A stretch of 64,000 nucleotides of DNA from Cyclobacterium xiamenense (GTDB lineage: Bacteria; Bacteroidota; Bacteroidia; Cytophagales; Cyclobacteriaceae). Numbering within the stretch: the first letter of the stretch is position 1; each line of letters opens with the position of its first letter. Below, one piece after another: positions 1-8,254 of this stretch. A program made the translations under genes and the position numbers. The notes beneath the pieces were generated by a model. The model had not been told where the DNA came from and searched no databases. It saw only the letters and a program-made list of their open reading frames with translations. The stretch lies in NCBI RefSeq assembly GCF_009467825.1, contig NZ_WIOK01000008.1, forward strand, positions 1-64,000, in the 5' to 3' direction.

Positions 1-183
1 CGATTCGCGCTTGTTCTCATCCGGTCCGTGGCAGGCAAAACAATTGTCCGAAAGTATTGGACGAACATGGAAATTGTAGCTGATCTGATCTCCTGAGGCC
101 ATGAATTCTCCGTCAGCAGGCTTCTCGGAGCAAGCGCCCAGCAGGGCAAGGGCAAAAAGGAAATACGTTGGGTACTTAAGCAT
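1..183 (-). CDS. PSCyt1-type c-type cytochrome lipoprotein, 3' part beyond window
   Basis: Only the first 61 codons are present; the gene runs off the left edge. It starts at an ATG whose complement is at 181-183. Residues 1-18 form a signal peptide ending in a lipobox (LLGAC), so the product should be a lipoprotein. After a short linker comes [19 protein letters not shown], which matches the start of the planctomycete cytochrome c domain (PSCyt1) with one CxxCH haem site at residues 48-52. In this family the domain is normally followed by DUF1549 and DUF1553, giving proteins of 700-1100 residues; that part is not visible. The biochemical role of the family is unsettled, though haem binding is well supported by the motif. 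Confidence 0.75.
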   Translation of the reverse strand, partial: MLKYPTYFLFALALLGACSEKPADGEFMASGDQISYNFHVRPILSDNCFACHGPDENKRES

Positions 184-300
184 TGGTTATAATTAATTAA
201 CAACCAACAATTTCACAATTAATACGTGAAATTACAAGCAATAGTTAAAATTGCCGCGAAAGTACGGGATGGGTGGAAAGGGGTCATCCCTGAGGGGAAG

Positions 301-331
301 ACAAAAAAAAGGAAGGCGGAAGCCTTCCTTT
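301..331 (-). terminator. Rho-independent terminator after accC
   Basis: GGAAGGC at 311-317 and GCCTTCC at 322-328 pair around a GGAA loop, and the stem is extended by A-T pairs. Read on the minus strand the hairpin is followed by a run of eight T. It lies 40 bp past the accC stop and should end the fabH-efp-accB-accC transcript. Confidence 0.8.
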
Positions 332-370
332 GAAACGTTGTATATACGGAAGTTAGGTATTCACACCTGA

Positions 371-1732
371 CTACTGCTCTTTGGTACTTTTGATGGTCGA
401 AAAATCGAAGGTATCCAAAAACTTCGTTGTGAAATTCCCTGCAACGAACTGTGGATCCTCGAGTAAGGCCAGGTGGAAAGGAATGGTGGTTTTTATCCCA
501 TCGATCACAAACTCTTCCAATGCCCGCTTCATGCGCACGATTACTTCTTCCCTGGATTGGGCGCTAACGATCAATTTTGCGATCATGGAATCGTAATTTG
601 GGGGAATGACGTATCCTGCATATACGTGGCTGTCGATGCGCACCCCTTTGCCGCCGGGCAGGTGTAGATTGACAATTTTACCGGGACTGGGCCGGAAGCC
701 GTTGGAAGGGTCTTCGGCGTTTATCCGGCATTCCATGGCGTAGAGTTTCGGGAAATAATTTTTCCCACTGATATGCTCGCCTGCCGCTACTTTGATTTGT
801 TCCTTGATCAGGTCAAAGTCCGTTACCTCTTCTGTGATGGGGTGTTCTACCTGGATTCGGGTATTCATCTCCATAAAGTAGAAATTGCGGTTTTTATCCA
901 CCAGAAATTCAATGGTGCCGGCTCCCTCGTAGGAAATGGCTTCCGCTCCTTTGATGGCTGCTTTTCCCATTTGTTCCCGAAGGTCATCGGTAATAAATGG
1001 GGAAGGGGTTTCTTCCACCAGTTTTTGGTGGCGCCGTTGGATGGAGCAGTCCCTTTCCGATAGGTGGCAGGCTTTTCCGGTTGCATCTCCAATGATTTGG
1101 ATTTCGATATGCCGGGGCTCTTCCACAAATTTTTCCAGGTAAAGGCCAGCATTGCCAAATGCAGCGGCCGATTCCTGTCGGGCATCGTCCCATGCCTTTT
1201 TGAAACCGGCGGGTTCGTTGACTATACGCATGCCACGGCCACCCCCACCGGCGGTGGCTTTTAGTATAACCGGATAGCCAATTTTCTCAGCCAGGGACAG
1301 CCCCTGTTCCACGGAATCCAACAAGCCTTCCGAGCCAGGAATTGTAGGCACACCGGCCGCCGCCATGGTGGCCTTGGCTGTTGCCTTATCGCCCATTTGG
1401 TTGATCATTTCGGGGCTGGCTCCAATAAATTTGATGTTGTATTCCTCGCAGATGCGGGAAAATTCCGCGTTTTCCGAGAGGAACCCATAACCTGGGTGGA
1501 TGGCATCCGCGTTAGTGATTTCTGCGGCGGCGATTATTCGGGGGATATTGAGGTAGGAATCTTTACTGGGAGGAGAACCGATGCAAACGGCCTCATCCGC
1601 AAACCGTACGTGTAGACTATCCTTGTCTGCAGTAGAATACACGGCCACCGTTTTCACCCCCATTTCCTTACAGGTGCGGATGATTCGCAGCGCTATTTCT
1701 CCCCTATTGGCTATTAATATTTTATTGAACAC
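371..1732 (-). CDS. accC: Biotin carboxylase subunit of acetyl-CoA carboxylase
   Basis: 453 residues, the usual length for AccC. It carboxylates biotin on the carrier protein AccB using ATP and bicarbonate, the first half of malonyl-CoA formation in the cytoplasm. Visible features are the N-terminal Rossmann start ([14 protein letters not shown]), [13 protein letters not shown], the glycine-rich ATP lid ([12 protein letters not shown], about residues 158-169), [16 protein letters not shown], and the active-site segment [14 protein letters not shown]. It lies 30 bp downstream of accB and is the last gene of the fabH operon, followed by a terminator. No carboxyltransferase subunit gene is in the window. 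Confidence 0.97.
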   Translation of the reverse strand: MFNKILIANRGEIALRIIRTCKEMGVKTVAVYSTADKDSLHVRFADEAVCIGSPPSKDSYLNIPRIIAAAEITNADAIHPGYGFLSENAEFSRICEEYNIKFIGASPEMINQMGDKATAKATMAAAGVPTIPGSEGLLDSVEQGLSLAEKIGYPVILKATAGGGGRGMRIVNEPAGFKKAWDDARQESAAAFGNAGLYLEKFVEEPRHIEIQIIGDATGKACHLSERDCSIQRRHQKLVEETPSPFITDDLREQMGKAAIKGAEAISYEGAGTIEFLVDKNRNFYFMEMNTRIQVEHPITEEVTDFDLIKEQIKVAAGEHISGKNYFPKLYAMECRINAEDPSNGFRPSPGKIVNLHLPGGKGVRIDSHVYAGYVIPPNYDSMIAKLIVSAQSREEVIVRMKRALEEFVIDGIKTTIPFHLALLEDPQFVAGNFTTKFLDTFDFSTIKSTKEQ

Positions 1733-1762
1733 GTTTTTCTGTGAATTTGGTTGGAAAAAAAA

Positions 1763-2230
1763 TCAATTCTGAGGCTCAACCAGAAAAAGCGGTTGATCGT
1801 ATTCCACCGGAGACGCGTCGTCAACGAGGATTTTAACGATTTTACCGGACACCTCGGATTCCACTTCGTTAAAAAGCTTCATGGCCTCGATGATGCAGAC
1901 GGTTTGTCCTTTTTGAATGACATCGCCCACATTGACAAAATAATCGGAGTCGGGGTTGGGCGAGCGGTAAAAGGTACCAATCATGGGCGATTTGACTTCC
2001 AGGAAAGAAGCGGCAGCCGGCGCGTGGTTAACGTTGTTTTCCGGCGAATGGCTGGCTGCCGGCTGTGGCACGGCTACTGCTTGGGGATTGGGAACGTCGG
2101 CTGGTCTCGCCACAGCCACTTCCGAGTTTTTCTTAATAGAAAGCTTGAATTCATCCGTCTCTATTTTTACCTCGGCCAATCCGGAATTTGAAATAAAGTC
2201 AATTAATTCTTGTATTTCTTTTGCCTTCAT
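1763..2230 (-). CDS. accB: Biotin carboxyl carrier protein
   Basis: 155 residues. An N-terminal helical segment (1-35) is joined by a Pro/Ala-rich linker (about 40-75) to the biotinyl domain (78-155). The biotin attachment site is EAMKLFNEV, with Lys118 as the residue expected to be biotinylated by BirA. It carries carboxybiotin from AccC to the carboxyltransferase. The 111 bp between efp and accB hold no gene; a TAGTTTTA on the minus strand resembles a -7 box, so an extra internal promoter for accBC is possible but weakly supported. Confidence 0.97.
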   Translation of the reverse strand: MKAKEIQELIDFISNSGLAEVKIETDEFKLSIKKNSEVAVARPADVPNPQAVAVPQPAASHSPENNVNHAPAAASFLEVKSPMIGTFYRSPNPDSDYFVNVGDVIQKGQTVCIIEAMKLFNEVESEVSGKIVKILVDDASPVEYDQPLFLVEPQN

Positions 2231-2341
2231 AATCGTTTATTTTAATATCGTCCTGTTACCGGATTTCCCGGGAGGCGATTGTCTGTTTTTTTAAGGTACT
2301 AAAACTATGTAAGTTAATGAATTTCTGCGGAACTACCTGCT

Positions 2342-2905
2342 TTATTTGACCCTTTCCGAGTACGAACCGTCACGGGTATCAACCTTGATCAGGATGTCTT
2401 GTTCCACGAAAAGCGGGACCATTACCACTGCACCCGTTTCCAAGGTGGCTGGTTTCAAGGTGTTTGTAGCCGTATCCCCTTTGATGCCTGGTTCGGTGTA
2501 GGTCACCATTAATTCAACAAATGGAGGCAGTTCTACCCCCAATGGCTTGTCCGTTTCGGCATGTATCAGAATTTCCACCACCTGCCCTTCTTTTAGCAAT
2601 TCGGGCCTTTCGATCAACTTTTTCTCGATAGGAATTTGCTCAAACGTTTCGGTATCCATGAAGTGATAGCCAAAATCGTCGTTGTAGATGTACTGGTGCG
2701 ACCGTTTTTCAACCCGGGCGGTAGTCACCTTTTCTCCCGCATTAAAGGTTTTATCCAGTACTTTTCCCGAAGTAAGGCTTTTTAGTTTGGTTCGTACAAA
2801 GGCAGGGCCTTTGCCGGGCTTTACGTGTTGGAATTCTACAATTGACATGATGTCGTGGTTAAACACCAAGCAAAGCCCATTTTTAAAGTCAGCGGTACTT
2901 GCCAT
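2342..2905 (-). CDS. efp: Translation elongation factor P
   Basis: 187 residues, full length for the three-domain EF-P, which relieves ribosome stalling at polyproline stretches. The domain I loop reads PGKGPAF, placing the functional lysine at residue 32. The KOW-like N-terminal domain, the middle domain ([15 protein letters not shown]) and the C-terminal OB domain ending in [10 protein letters not shown] are all recognisable. No lysine-modifying enzyme (EpmA/EpmB or EarP type) is in the window, so the modification state cannot be told. It lies 25 bp after fabH, an arrangement commonly seen in Bacteroidota. Confidence 0.97.
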   Translation of the reverse strand: MASTADFKNGLCLVFNHDIMSIVEFQHVKPGKGPAFVRTKLKSLTSGKVLDKTFNAGEKVTTARVEKRSHQYIYNDDFGYHFMDTETFEQIPIEKKLIERPELLKEGQVVEILIHAETDKPLGVELPPFVELMVTYTEPGIKGDTATNTLKPATLETGAVVMVPLFVEQDILIKVDTRDGSYSERVK

Positions 2906-2930
2906 ATCTGAATGTTAATTTGTTTACGTA

Positions 2931-3926
2931 TTAGTTTGGATCGTATCCCCATTTCAAATAAACCGCTCCCCAGGTAAATCCCCCGCCGAATGCCGCAAGA
3001 ATCAGGTTATCACCTTTTTTCAGGCGTGATTCGTAATCCCAAAGGCACAATGGAAGGGTGCCAGCCGTAGTATTGCCGTATTTTTCGATATTCAACATTA
3101 CTTTTTCCGGACCGATACCCATGCGGTTTGCCGTGGCATCGATGATTCGCTTGTTGGCCTGGTGCGGAACCAACCAGGCAATATCTGCACCTTCCAGGTG
3201 GTTTCTTGCCATGATTTGGGCACTCACATCCGCCATTTTCGTGACAGCAAACTTAAAGACAGTGGACCCTTCCTGAAATACGTAATGCTCCCTGTTTTTT
3301 ACCGTTTCCAGGGTGGCGGGTTTTCGGCTTCCGCCAGCCCGCATGTGAAGAAAATCCGCACCGGATCCGTCGGTATGCAACAAGGAATCCATCACCCCCA
3401 GCGGCTCTTCGGTAGGTTCCAAAAGCACCGCACCCCCCCCGTCGCCGAAGATGATGCAGGTGGTACGGTCCTCGTAATTGACGATGGACGACATCTTATC
3501 CGCGCCAATCACGATTACTTTTTTATGAGCACCGGTTTCGATAAACTGGCTGGCGATAGTCAATGCATACAAAAATCCCGAGCATGCTGCCGAGATGTCA
3601 AAACTATAACTCTTCGTTGCCCCCACATTATGGGCCACGATATTGGCAGTGGCGGGGAATAGCATGTCTGGCGTCACTGTCGCACAAATAATCAAATCAA
3701 TGTCCTCCGGATTGGTATTGGTTTTCGCGAGCAGCCCTTTTACCGCCTCCGTACCAATCACGGAAGTGCCCTGATTTTCACCTTTAAGTATCCTTCGTTC
3801 TTTGATTCCGGTCCTGCTGGTGATCCACTCATCGTTGGTATCGACCATGGTTTCCAATTCTTTGTTATCCAGTACGTACTCCGGCACCCAGCCATGGACG
3901 CCCGTAATTACAGCTCTTTTTTTCAT
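2931..3926 (-). CDS. fabH: Beta-ketoacyl-ACP synthase III
   Basis: 331 residues. It condenses acetyl-CoA with malonyl-ACP to start type II fatty-acid synthesis. The catalytic triad is complete: Cys115 in ISAACSGF, His255 in VPHQANKR and Asn285 in YGNTTAGT. It is the first gene of the operon fabH-efp-accB-accC, so chain initiation and malonyl-CoA supply are transcribed together. In many Bacteroidota rpmF and plsX lie just upstream of fabH; here the upstream space holds only a leader and a divergent molybdoenzyme gene. The start is the ATG at 3926, with a promoter about 140 bp upstream. Confidence 0.97.
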   Translation of the reverse strand: MKKRAVITGVHGWVPEYVLDNKELETMVDTNDEWITSRTGIKERRILKGENQGTSVIGTEAVKGLLAKTNTNPEDIDLIICATVTPDMLFPATANIVAHNVGATKSYSFDISAACSGFLYALTIASQFIETGAHKKVIVIGADKMSSIVNYEDRTTCIIFGDGGGAVLLEPTEEPLGVMDSLLHTDGSGADFLHMRAGGSRKPATLETVKNREHYVFQEGSTVFKFAVTKMADVSAQIMARNHLEGADIAWLVPHQANKRIIDATANRMGIGPEKVMLNIEKYGNTTAGTLPLCLWDYESRLKKGDNLILAAFGGGFTWGAVYLKWGYDPN

Positions 3927-4064
3927 TTAATGTGTTCTTGTATCAAAAAGGAATCGGGCAGGACTGTCGTTCGTTTGTTTTGTTCCAACAGTTTATTTCG
4001 GCAAATTCCGGTTTTTTTTACTGTTTTTTAAGGGTTGGCCTTCACAGTTTTAAATTAAGAATCC

Positions 4065-4096
4065 CAAAATTATTTAAAATGTGCTTGTCCACCAAA
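4065..4096 (-). promoter_or_regulatory. Bacteroidota-type promoter of the fabH operon
   Basis: On the minus strand TTTG (complement of 4093-4096) is followed after 20 nt by TAATTTTG (complement of 4065-4072), an exact match to the -33 TTTG / -7 TAnnTTTG consensus known in this phylum. Transcription would start near 4058, leaving an untranslated leader of roughly 130 nt before fabH. The assignment rests on sequence alone. Confidence 0.55.
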
Positions 4097-4224
4097 GATT
4101 TTATGGATATGTGGAAAATAAATGAAAACGGGCGCACCGGATTTACCCGCCAAAAGTCATTTCGTTGTATTTTTCCCTTTATTTGACTAAATTAAGTCAC
4201 TTACCCTGAAACCCAAAGAATATC

Positions 4225-4686
4225 ATGAAAATCAACGTCAATGCTACTGAATACACCGTGGACGTGCAAGGCAACCCCAGCCTGCTGGAAGTACTCCGGG
4301 AACAATTGGATCTCACGGGGACCAAATACGGTTGCGGAGAAGCTGCGTGTGGAGCTTGTAAGGTGCTGGTGAATGGAACCCCTACTCCGGCATGCATCAC
4401 CCCCGTAACCAGTGTTCAGGGCAAACGCATACGGACCATTGAGGGACTGGATGCGGATGGACGGTTGCATCCGGTGCAGGAGGCTTTTTTGGAGGAAGAC
4501 GTATTTCAATGTGGCTATTGTGCTCCGGGGATGATCATGACGGCCGTGGCACTCGTGGAAAGCAAAAAATCCCTGGACGAGCAGGAGCTATTGGACGGCA
4601 TGAACGGAAATATCTGCCGGTGCTGCACCTATCCGGCCATCCTGAATGCATTAAAGAAACTAACCCAAAACACCACCAAGGCATGA
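4225..4686 (+). CDS. (2Fe-2S) small subunit of an aldehyde/isoquinoline oxidoreductase
   Basis: 153 residues, typical of IorA/CoxS-type small subunits of xanthine oxidase family enzymes. The N-terminal plant-type ferredoxin cluster uses Cys37, Cys42, Cys45 and Cys57. The C-terminal four-helix domain holds a second cluster with Cys96, Cys99, Cys131 and Cys133 (CGYC and ICRC). It passes electrons from the molybdenum site of the large subunit to an outside acceptor. It has no signal peptide, so if the partner is exported by Tat it is probably carried along as a folded passenger. Its stop overlaps the large-subunit start (ATGA), implying translational coupling. Confidence 0.92.
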   Translation: MKINVNATEYTVDVQGNPSLLEVLREQLDLTGTKYGCGEAACGACKVLVNGTPTPACITPVTSVQGKRIRTIEGLDADGRLHPVQEAFLEEDVFQCGYCAPGMIMTAVALVESKKSLDEQELLDGMNGNICRCCTYPAILNALKKLTQNTTKA

Positions 4687-6809
4687 AAGATACCTGCAAT
4701 ACATCAATCAACCACTACCGTAGAAAGTCATTGCCTGGCCGCGGGCTTAGCCGAAGAAATTTTTTCAAATACATGGGGGCCGGCATCGCCACTTACTTTG
4801 TGTGGACCGACTACCTGGCGTCAGAAAGCCTCTCCCGGCTTTCGGAAACCGGTATGCCGGCAGCCCCCGATACGCTGTCTTCCTGGATTCACGTATCGGC
4901 AACCGGTGCCATCACGGTTTTTACCGGTAAGGTGGAAGTTGGGCAAAATATTCGTACCTCCCTGACACAAGTGGTGGCAGAAGAGCTTTTCGTACCGATC
5001 TCCGCAATCAGCCTGATTATGGGAGATACCGCCCGAACCCCTTACGACCGGGGAACCTACGGCAGCCTGACCACCCCACAGATGGCGCCAATTCTCCGAA
5101 AGGCCGCCGCAAGTTTGCGGGAGATCCTGCTTCAGGAGGCGCGGAAGGAGTGGAAACTGGGTGAAGTCGAACTAAAGCTGGAAAAAGGTTCCGTAAAGCA
5201 CCCCACAAATGGAAAACAATTGGGCTACGGTAGCCTGGCAAACGCCAAACAGCTGCTACTTCCAATGAATGAAAACGTACGGACCATCGATCCCACAAAA
5301 TGGACCGTGGCGGGCACCTCTGTAGAAAAAATAAATGGAGTGGATTTTGTTCGCGGCAAGCACCGCTATGTTTCGGACATGGTGGTACCGGATATGCTTT
5401 ACGGAAAAGTGCTCCGCCCCCCGGCTTATGGAGCAAAGCTGATTCGTGCCAATGTCGATGCCGCTGCCACTATACCTGGGGTTCGGGTAGTGCAGCAAGG
5501 AGATTTTATCGGCGTCGTTGCCAAAAATTCCCGAACGGCGGCCATGGCCCTGGCCACGGTAGAAGCAGAATGGGAACGTTCCCCGCAGGTAGCAGGCGCC
5601 GCGTTATTTGACCATTTGAAGCGCACGGGAGAACCAGGAAATGCGGTACCCTCCGAAATCACAGCTGCCTACGAATCCGCCTCCCTGAAGCTGGAACAAG
5701 AATTTAAAATAGACTATATCGCACATGTACCCCTGGAGCCCAGGGCGGGCCTGGCTCGGTGGAAGGACGGTTCCCTGGAAGTGTGGACCGGTACGCAGCG
5801 ACCCTTTGGCGTACAGGAAGAGTTGGAACGGGCTTTTTCCATTCCCAAGGAAAAAATCCGGGTTTACATGCCCGATACGGGCTCTGGGTACGGAGGAAAG
5901 CATACCGGAGAAGCGGGAATAGAAGCCGCTATCCTCGCCAAGGCGGTAGGCAAACCAGTAAAGGTTACCTGGACCAGGGAAGAAGAATTTAAGTGGGCGT
6001 ATTTCCGGCCGGCGGGATTGATACAGGTGAGGGCAGCGGTGGACGGCAGTCGCCTTTCCTCTTGGGAGTTTCACAATTACAATTCGGGAGGAGCAGGCAT
6101 CAACTCCCCGTACCTTGGTGCCACGAAATACGAGCAATACCACCGCTCCGATTCGCCTCTGCGGCAAGGATCTTACCGGGCCCTGGCTTCTACGGCCAAT
6201 ATTTTCGCCATGGAATCCACCATCAATGACCTTGCCCAAATGGTTCGGGCCGACCCCATGGAATTTCGACTGAAAAACCTGCAAGACGAACGCCTAAAAT
6301 CCGTCATCAAAACAGCCGGACAGGCCTTTGACTGGAACCGGGAAAAACCGGCATCTAACCACGGGTTTGGTATGGCATGCGGTGCGGTAAAAGGCGGGTT
6401 TGTTGCTACCTTTGCCGAGGTGGCGGTAGATCCAAATACACGGGAGCTGCGGGTTATTTCAGCAGTAACGGCCTTCGAGTGTGGGGCAATTCTCAATCCG
6501 CGACACCTGGAAAGCCAGGTCACCGGATGCGTTTTGCAAGGCCTGGGTGGAGCGCTTTTCGAAGCCATAGAATTTGACGAAGGAAATGTATCCAATGCGT
6601 TTCTGTCTTCGTACCGGGTGCCCCGTTTCAAGGATATTCCCCAAACAAAAGTACTGCTGGTTAACCGAAAAGACCTTCCATCATCTGGTGCCGGAGAGGC
6701 GTCTATTGTCTGCATCGCTCCAGCCATTCGGAATGCCATTGACGATGCCGTGGGTGTAAAACTTTACCGACTTCCCATGGTACCTTCCGGACGGGTGCCG
6801 AACGCCTGA
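4683..6809 (+). CDS. Molybdopterin-binding large subunit, isoquinoline 1-oxidoreductase type, Tat-exported
   Basis: 708 residues from the ATG at 4683, which overlaps the small-subunit stop by 4 bp; an open frame extends further upstream inside the small-subunit gene but is a shadow. Residues 23-45 form a Tat signal (LSRRNFFKYMGAG and a hydrophobic stretch), so the enzyme should act in the periplasm. The molybdenum-cofactor domains follow: VEVGQN, RGTYGSLTTPQ, EPRAGLARW, GSGYGGKHTGEAGIEAA, and near the C-terminus GAGEAS, which contains the catalytic Glu of the family. The family hydroxylates N-heterocycles or aldehydes with water as oxygen source. The substrate is unknown. No XdhC-like maturation factor or cytochrome subunit is adjacent. 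Confidence 0.88.
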   Translation: MKDTCNTSINHYRRKSLPGRGLSRRNFFKYMGAGIATYFVWTDYLASESLSRLSETGMPAAPDTLSSWIHVSATGAITVFTGKVEVGQNIRTSLTQVVAEELFVPISAISLIMGDTARTPYDRGTYGSLTTPQMAPILRKAAASLREILLQEARKEWKLGEVELKLEKGSVKHPTNGKQLGYGSLANAKQLLLPMNENVRTIDPTKWTVAGTSVEKINGVDFVRGKHRYVSDMVVPDMLYGKVLRPPAYGAKLIRANVDAAATIPGVRVVQQGDFIGVVAKNSRTAAMALATVEAEWERSPQVAGAALFDHLKRTGEPGNAVPSEITAAYESASLKLEQEFKIDYIAHVPLEPRAGLARWKDGSLEVWTGTQRPFGVQEELERAFSIPKEKIRVYMPDTGSGYGGKHTGEAGIEAAILAKAVGKPVKVTWTREEEFKWAYFRPAGLIQVRAAVDGSRLSSWEFHNYNSGGAGINSPYLGATKYEQYHRSDSPLRQGSYRALASTANIFAMESTINDLAQMVRADPMEFRLKNLQDERLKSVIKTAGQAFDWNREKPASNHGFGMACGAVKGGFVATFAEVAVDPNTRELRVISAVTAFECGAILNPRHLESQVTGCVLQGLGGALFEAIEFDEGNVSNAFLSSYRVPRFKDIPQTKVLLVNRKDLPSSGAGEASIVCIAPAIRNAIDDAVGVKLYRLPMVPSGRVPNA

Positions 6810-6856
6810 ATGTCCCAGGGGTATTAATCGATCTTGGAACGGTATCGTCTCTTTGT

Positions 6857-8242
6857 TTAAAGAATGTATTGGGACAAATCCCGGTTTTTTACCAGTGAAC
6901 TGAGTCTTTCCTGCACCATCTCTTTGGTAATCATGATCTTGCTATTCGGTCCGATACTATCGGGTACGTCGAAAAGAAAATCGTTTAACAGGTGGCTCAT
7001 GACGGTATGAAGCCTGCGCGCCCCAATGTTCTCCACTTCTTCGTTGATGCTAAACGCGAGAGCTGCAATTTCTTGAATGGCCTCGTCGGTGTATTCCAAG
7101 TAGACCTGTTCTGCTTCAAACAAGGCCTGGTATTGTTTGGTCAGCGCATTTTTGGGCTCTTTTAAGATGCGGTAGAAATCATCCTGTGTCAGGCTGGATA
7201 GCTCCACCCGAATCGGAAACCTTCCTTGCAATTCAGGAATGAGATCTGAAGGCTTACTCACGTGAAAGGCACCGGCAGCGATAAACAGTACGTGATCGGT
7301 GTGCACCAGTCCGTATTTGGTATTCACAGCACTGCCCTCCACGATGGGCAACAAATCTCGTTGGACACCCTCCCGGCTCACGTCGGGTCCACCACCGGAC
7401 TTTCGGGATCCGGAGGCTATTTTGTCAATCTCGTCGATGAAGATGATACCATTATTTTCCGCCAGCCGGATGGCCTGCTCCTTCACCTCATCGAAATCGA
7501 TCAATTTGGAAGCCTCTTCTTCCATCAGGATTTTTCGCGCTTCTCCGATGCTCACTTTTCGTTTTTTGGTCCGTTTGGGCATCATGTTGCTGAGCATGTC
7601 CTGCAGGCCCGCCATGCTGGCTTCATCCATCATGCCGTTGCCGATCATTCCGATTCCCGAAGGGGCAGACTGCTTGACATTGATTTCGATTTTTCGGGTT
7701 TCCAATTCGCCGTTTTTCAATTTCTCACGAAATCGTTCGCGGGTCCGTTCGTTTAATTCCTGCTCTGAAGCCTGATCAGGGTTGAAATTTTCCTTGGTTA
7801 CCGTACCCGTAAATCCCGTCCCCTTGACGGGTGGAATCAGTATGTCCAGCAGCATGTCTTCGACAATCAGGGCTGCTTTTTCCTTTACTTCTTCGTTTTT
7901 TGATTCTTTTACCAAATTGATGGCATGCTCGACCAGATCCCGAACCATGGATTCAACATCACGGCCCACATACCCCACTTCCGTAAATTTCGAGGCTTCC
8001 ACTTTTGTAAAAGGGGCATTGGCAATTTTTGCCAGTCTGCGCGCAATCTCGGTTTTGCCTACCCCGGTGGAACCAATCATAAGGATGTTGTTCGGAACGA
8101 TGTCTTTTTGCAGGTCAGACTTGACCATGAGTCGTCGGATCCTGTTTCTCAGCGCAATGGCAACGTTTCTTTTTGCATCTGTCTGTCCAATGATGTATTT
8201 ATCCAGTTCCGCAACAATCTGCTTCGGTGTCAAATGGTTCAT
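6857..8242 (-). CDS. hslU: HslU, ATPase and unfoldase subunit of the HslUV protease
   Basis: 461 residues, full length. HslU is a AAA+ ring that unfolds substrates for the HslV peptidase. Walker A is GSTGVGKT (57-64), the pore loop is GYVG (90-93), Walker B is IIFIDEID (266-272), and the inserted I domain spans about 110-245. The C-terminal DLSQYIL tail, which docks into HslV, is intact. hslV is not adjacent, which differs from the hslVU operon of Proteobacteria; it must lie elsewhere if HslU works as a protease partner. It follows lon by 12 bp, so the two proteases are probably co-transcribed. Confidence 0.96.
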   Translation of the reverse strand: MNHLTPKQIVAELDKYIIGQTDAKRNVAIALRNRIRRLMVKSDLQKDIVPNNILMIGSTGVGKTEIARRLAKIANAPFTKVEASKFTEVGYVGRDVESMVRDLVEHAINLVKESKNEEVKEKAALIVEDMLLDILIPPVKGTGFTGTVTKENFNPDQASEQELNERTRERFREKLKNGELETRKIEINVKQSAPSGIGMIGNGMMDEASMAGLQDMLSNMMPKRTKKRKVSIGEARKILMEEEASKLIDFDEVKEQAIRLAENNGIIFIDEIDKIASGSRKSGGGPDVSREGVQRDLLPIVEGSAVNTKYGLVHTDHVLFIAAGAFHVSKPSDLIPELQGRFPIRVELSSLTQDDFYRILKEPKNALTKQYQALFEAEQVYLEYTDEAIQEIAALAFSINEEVENIGARRLHTVMSHLLNDFLFDVPDSIGPNSKIMITKEMVQERLSSLVKNRDLSQYIL

Positions 8243-8254
8243 GTCGTTTGTTTT

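Noticed and set aside
3932-4186. Open frame of 84 codons on the plus strand in the fabH leader
   Set aside because: Low-complexity Phe/Cys-rich product, overlaps the minus-strand promoter; better explained as leader DNA.
4184-4199. Imperfect palindrome TGACT...AGTCA before the molybdoenzyme operon
   Set aside because: Only five paired bases on each side around an AT-rich centre; too weak to call an operator.
5604-6284. Open frame of 226 codons on the minus strand inside the molybdoenzyme gene
   Set aside because: Antisense to conserved molybdopterin motifs; no recognisable domain or start context.
6808-6880. TGTCCCA and TGGGACA repeat pair between the molybdoenzyme and hslU genes
   Set aside because: Seven bases separated by more than 50 nt with no T-run; likely chance.
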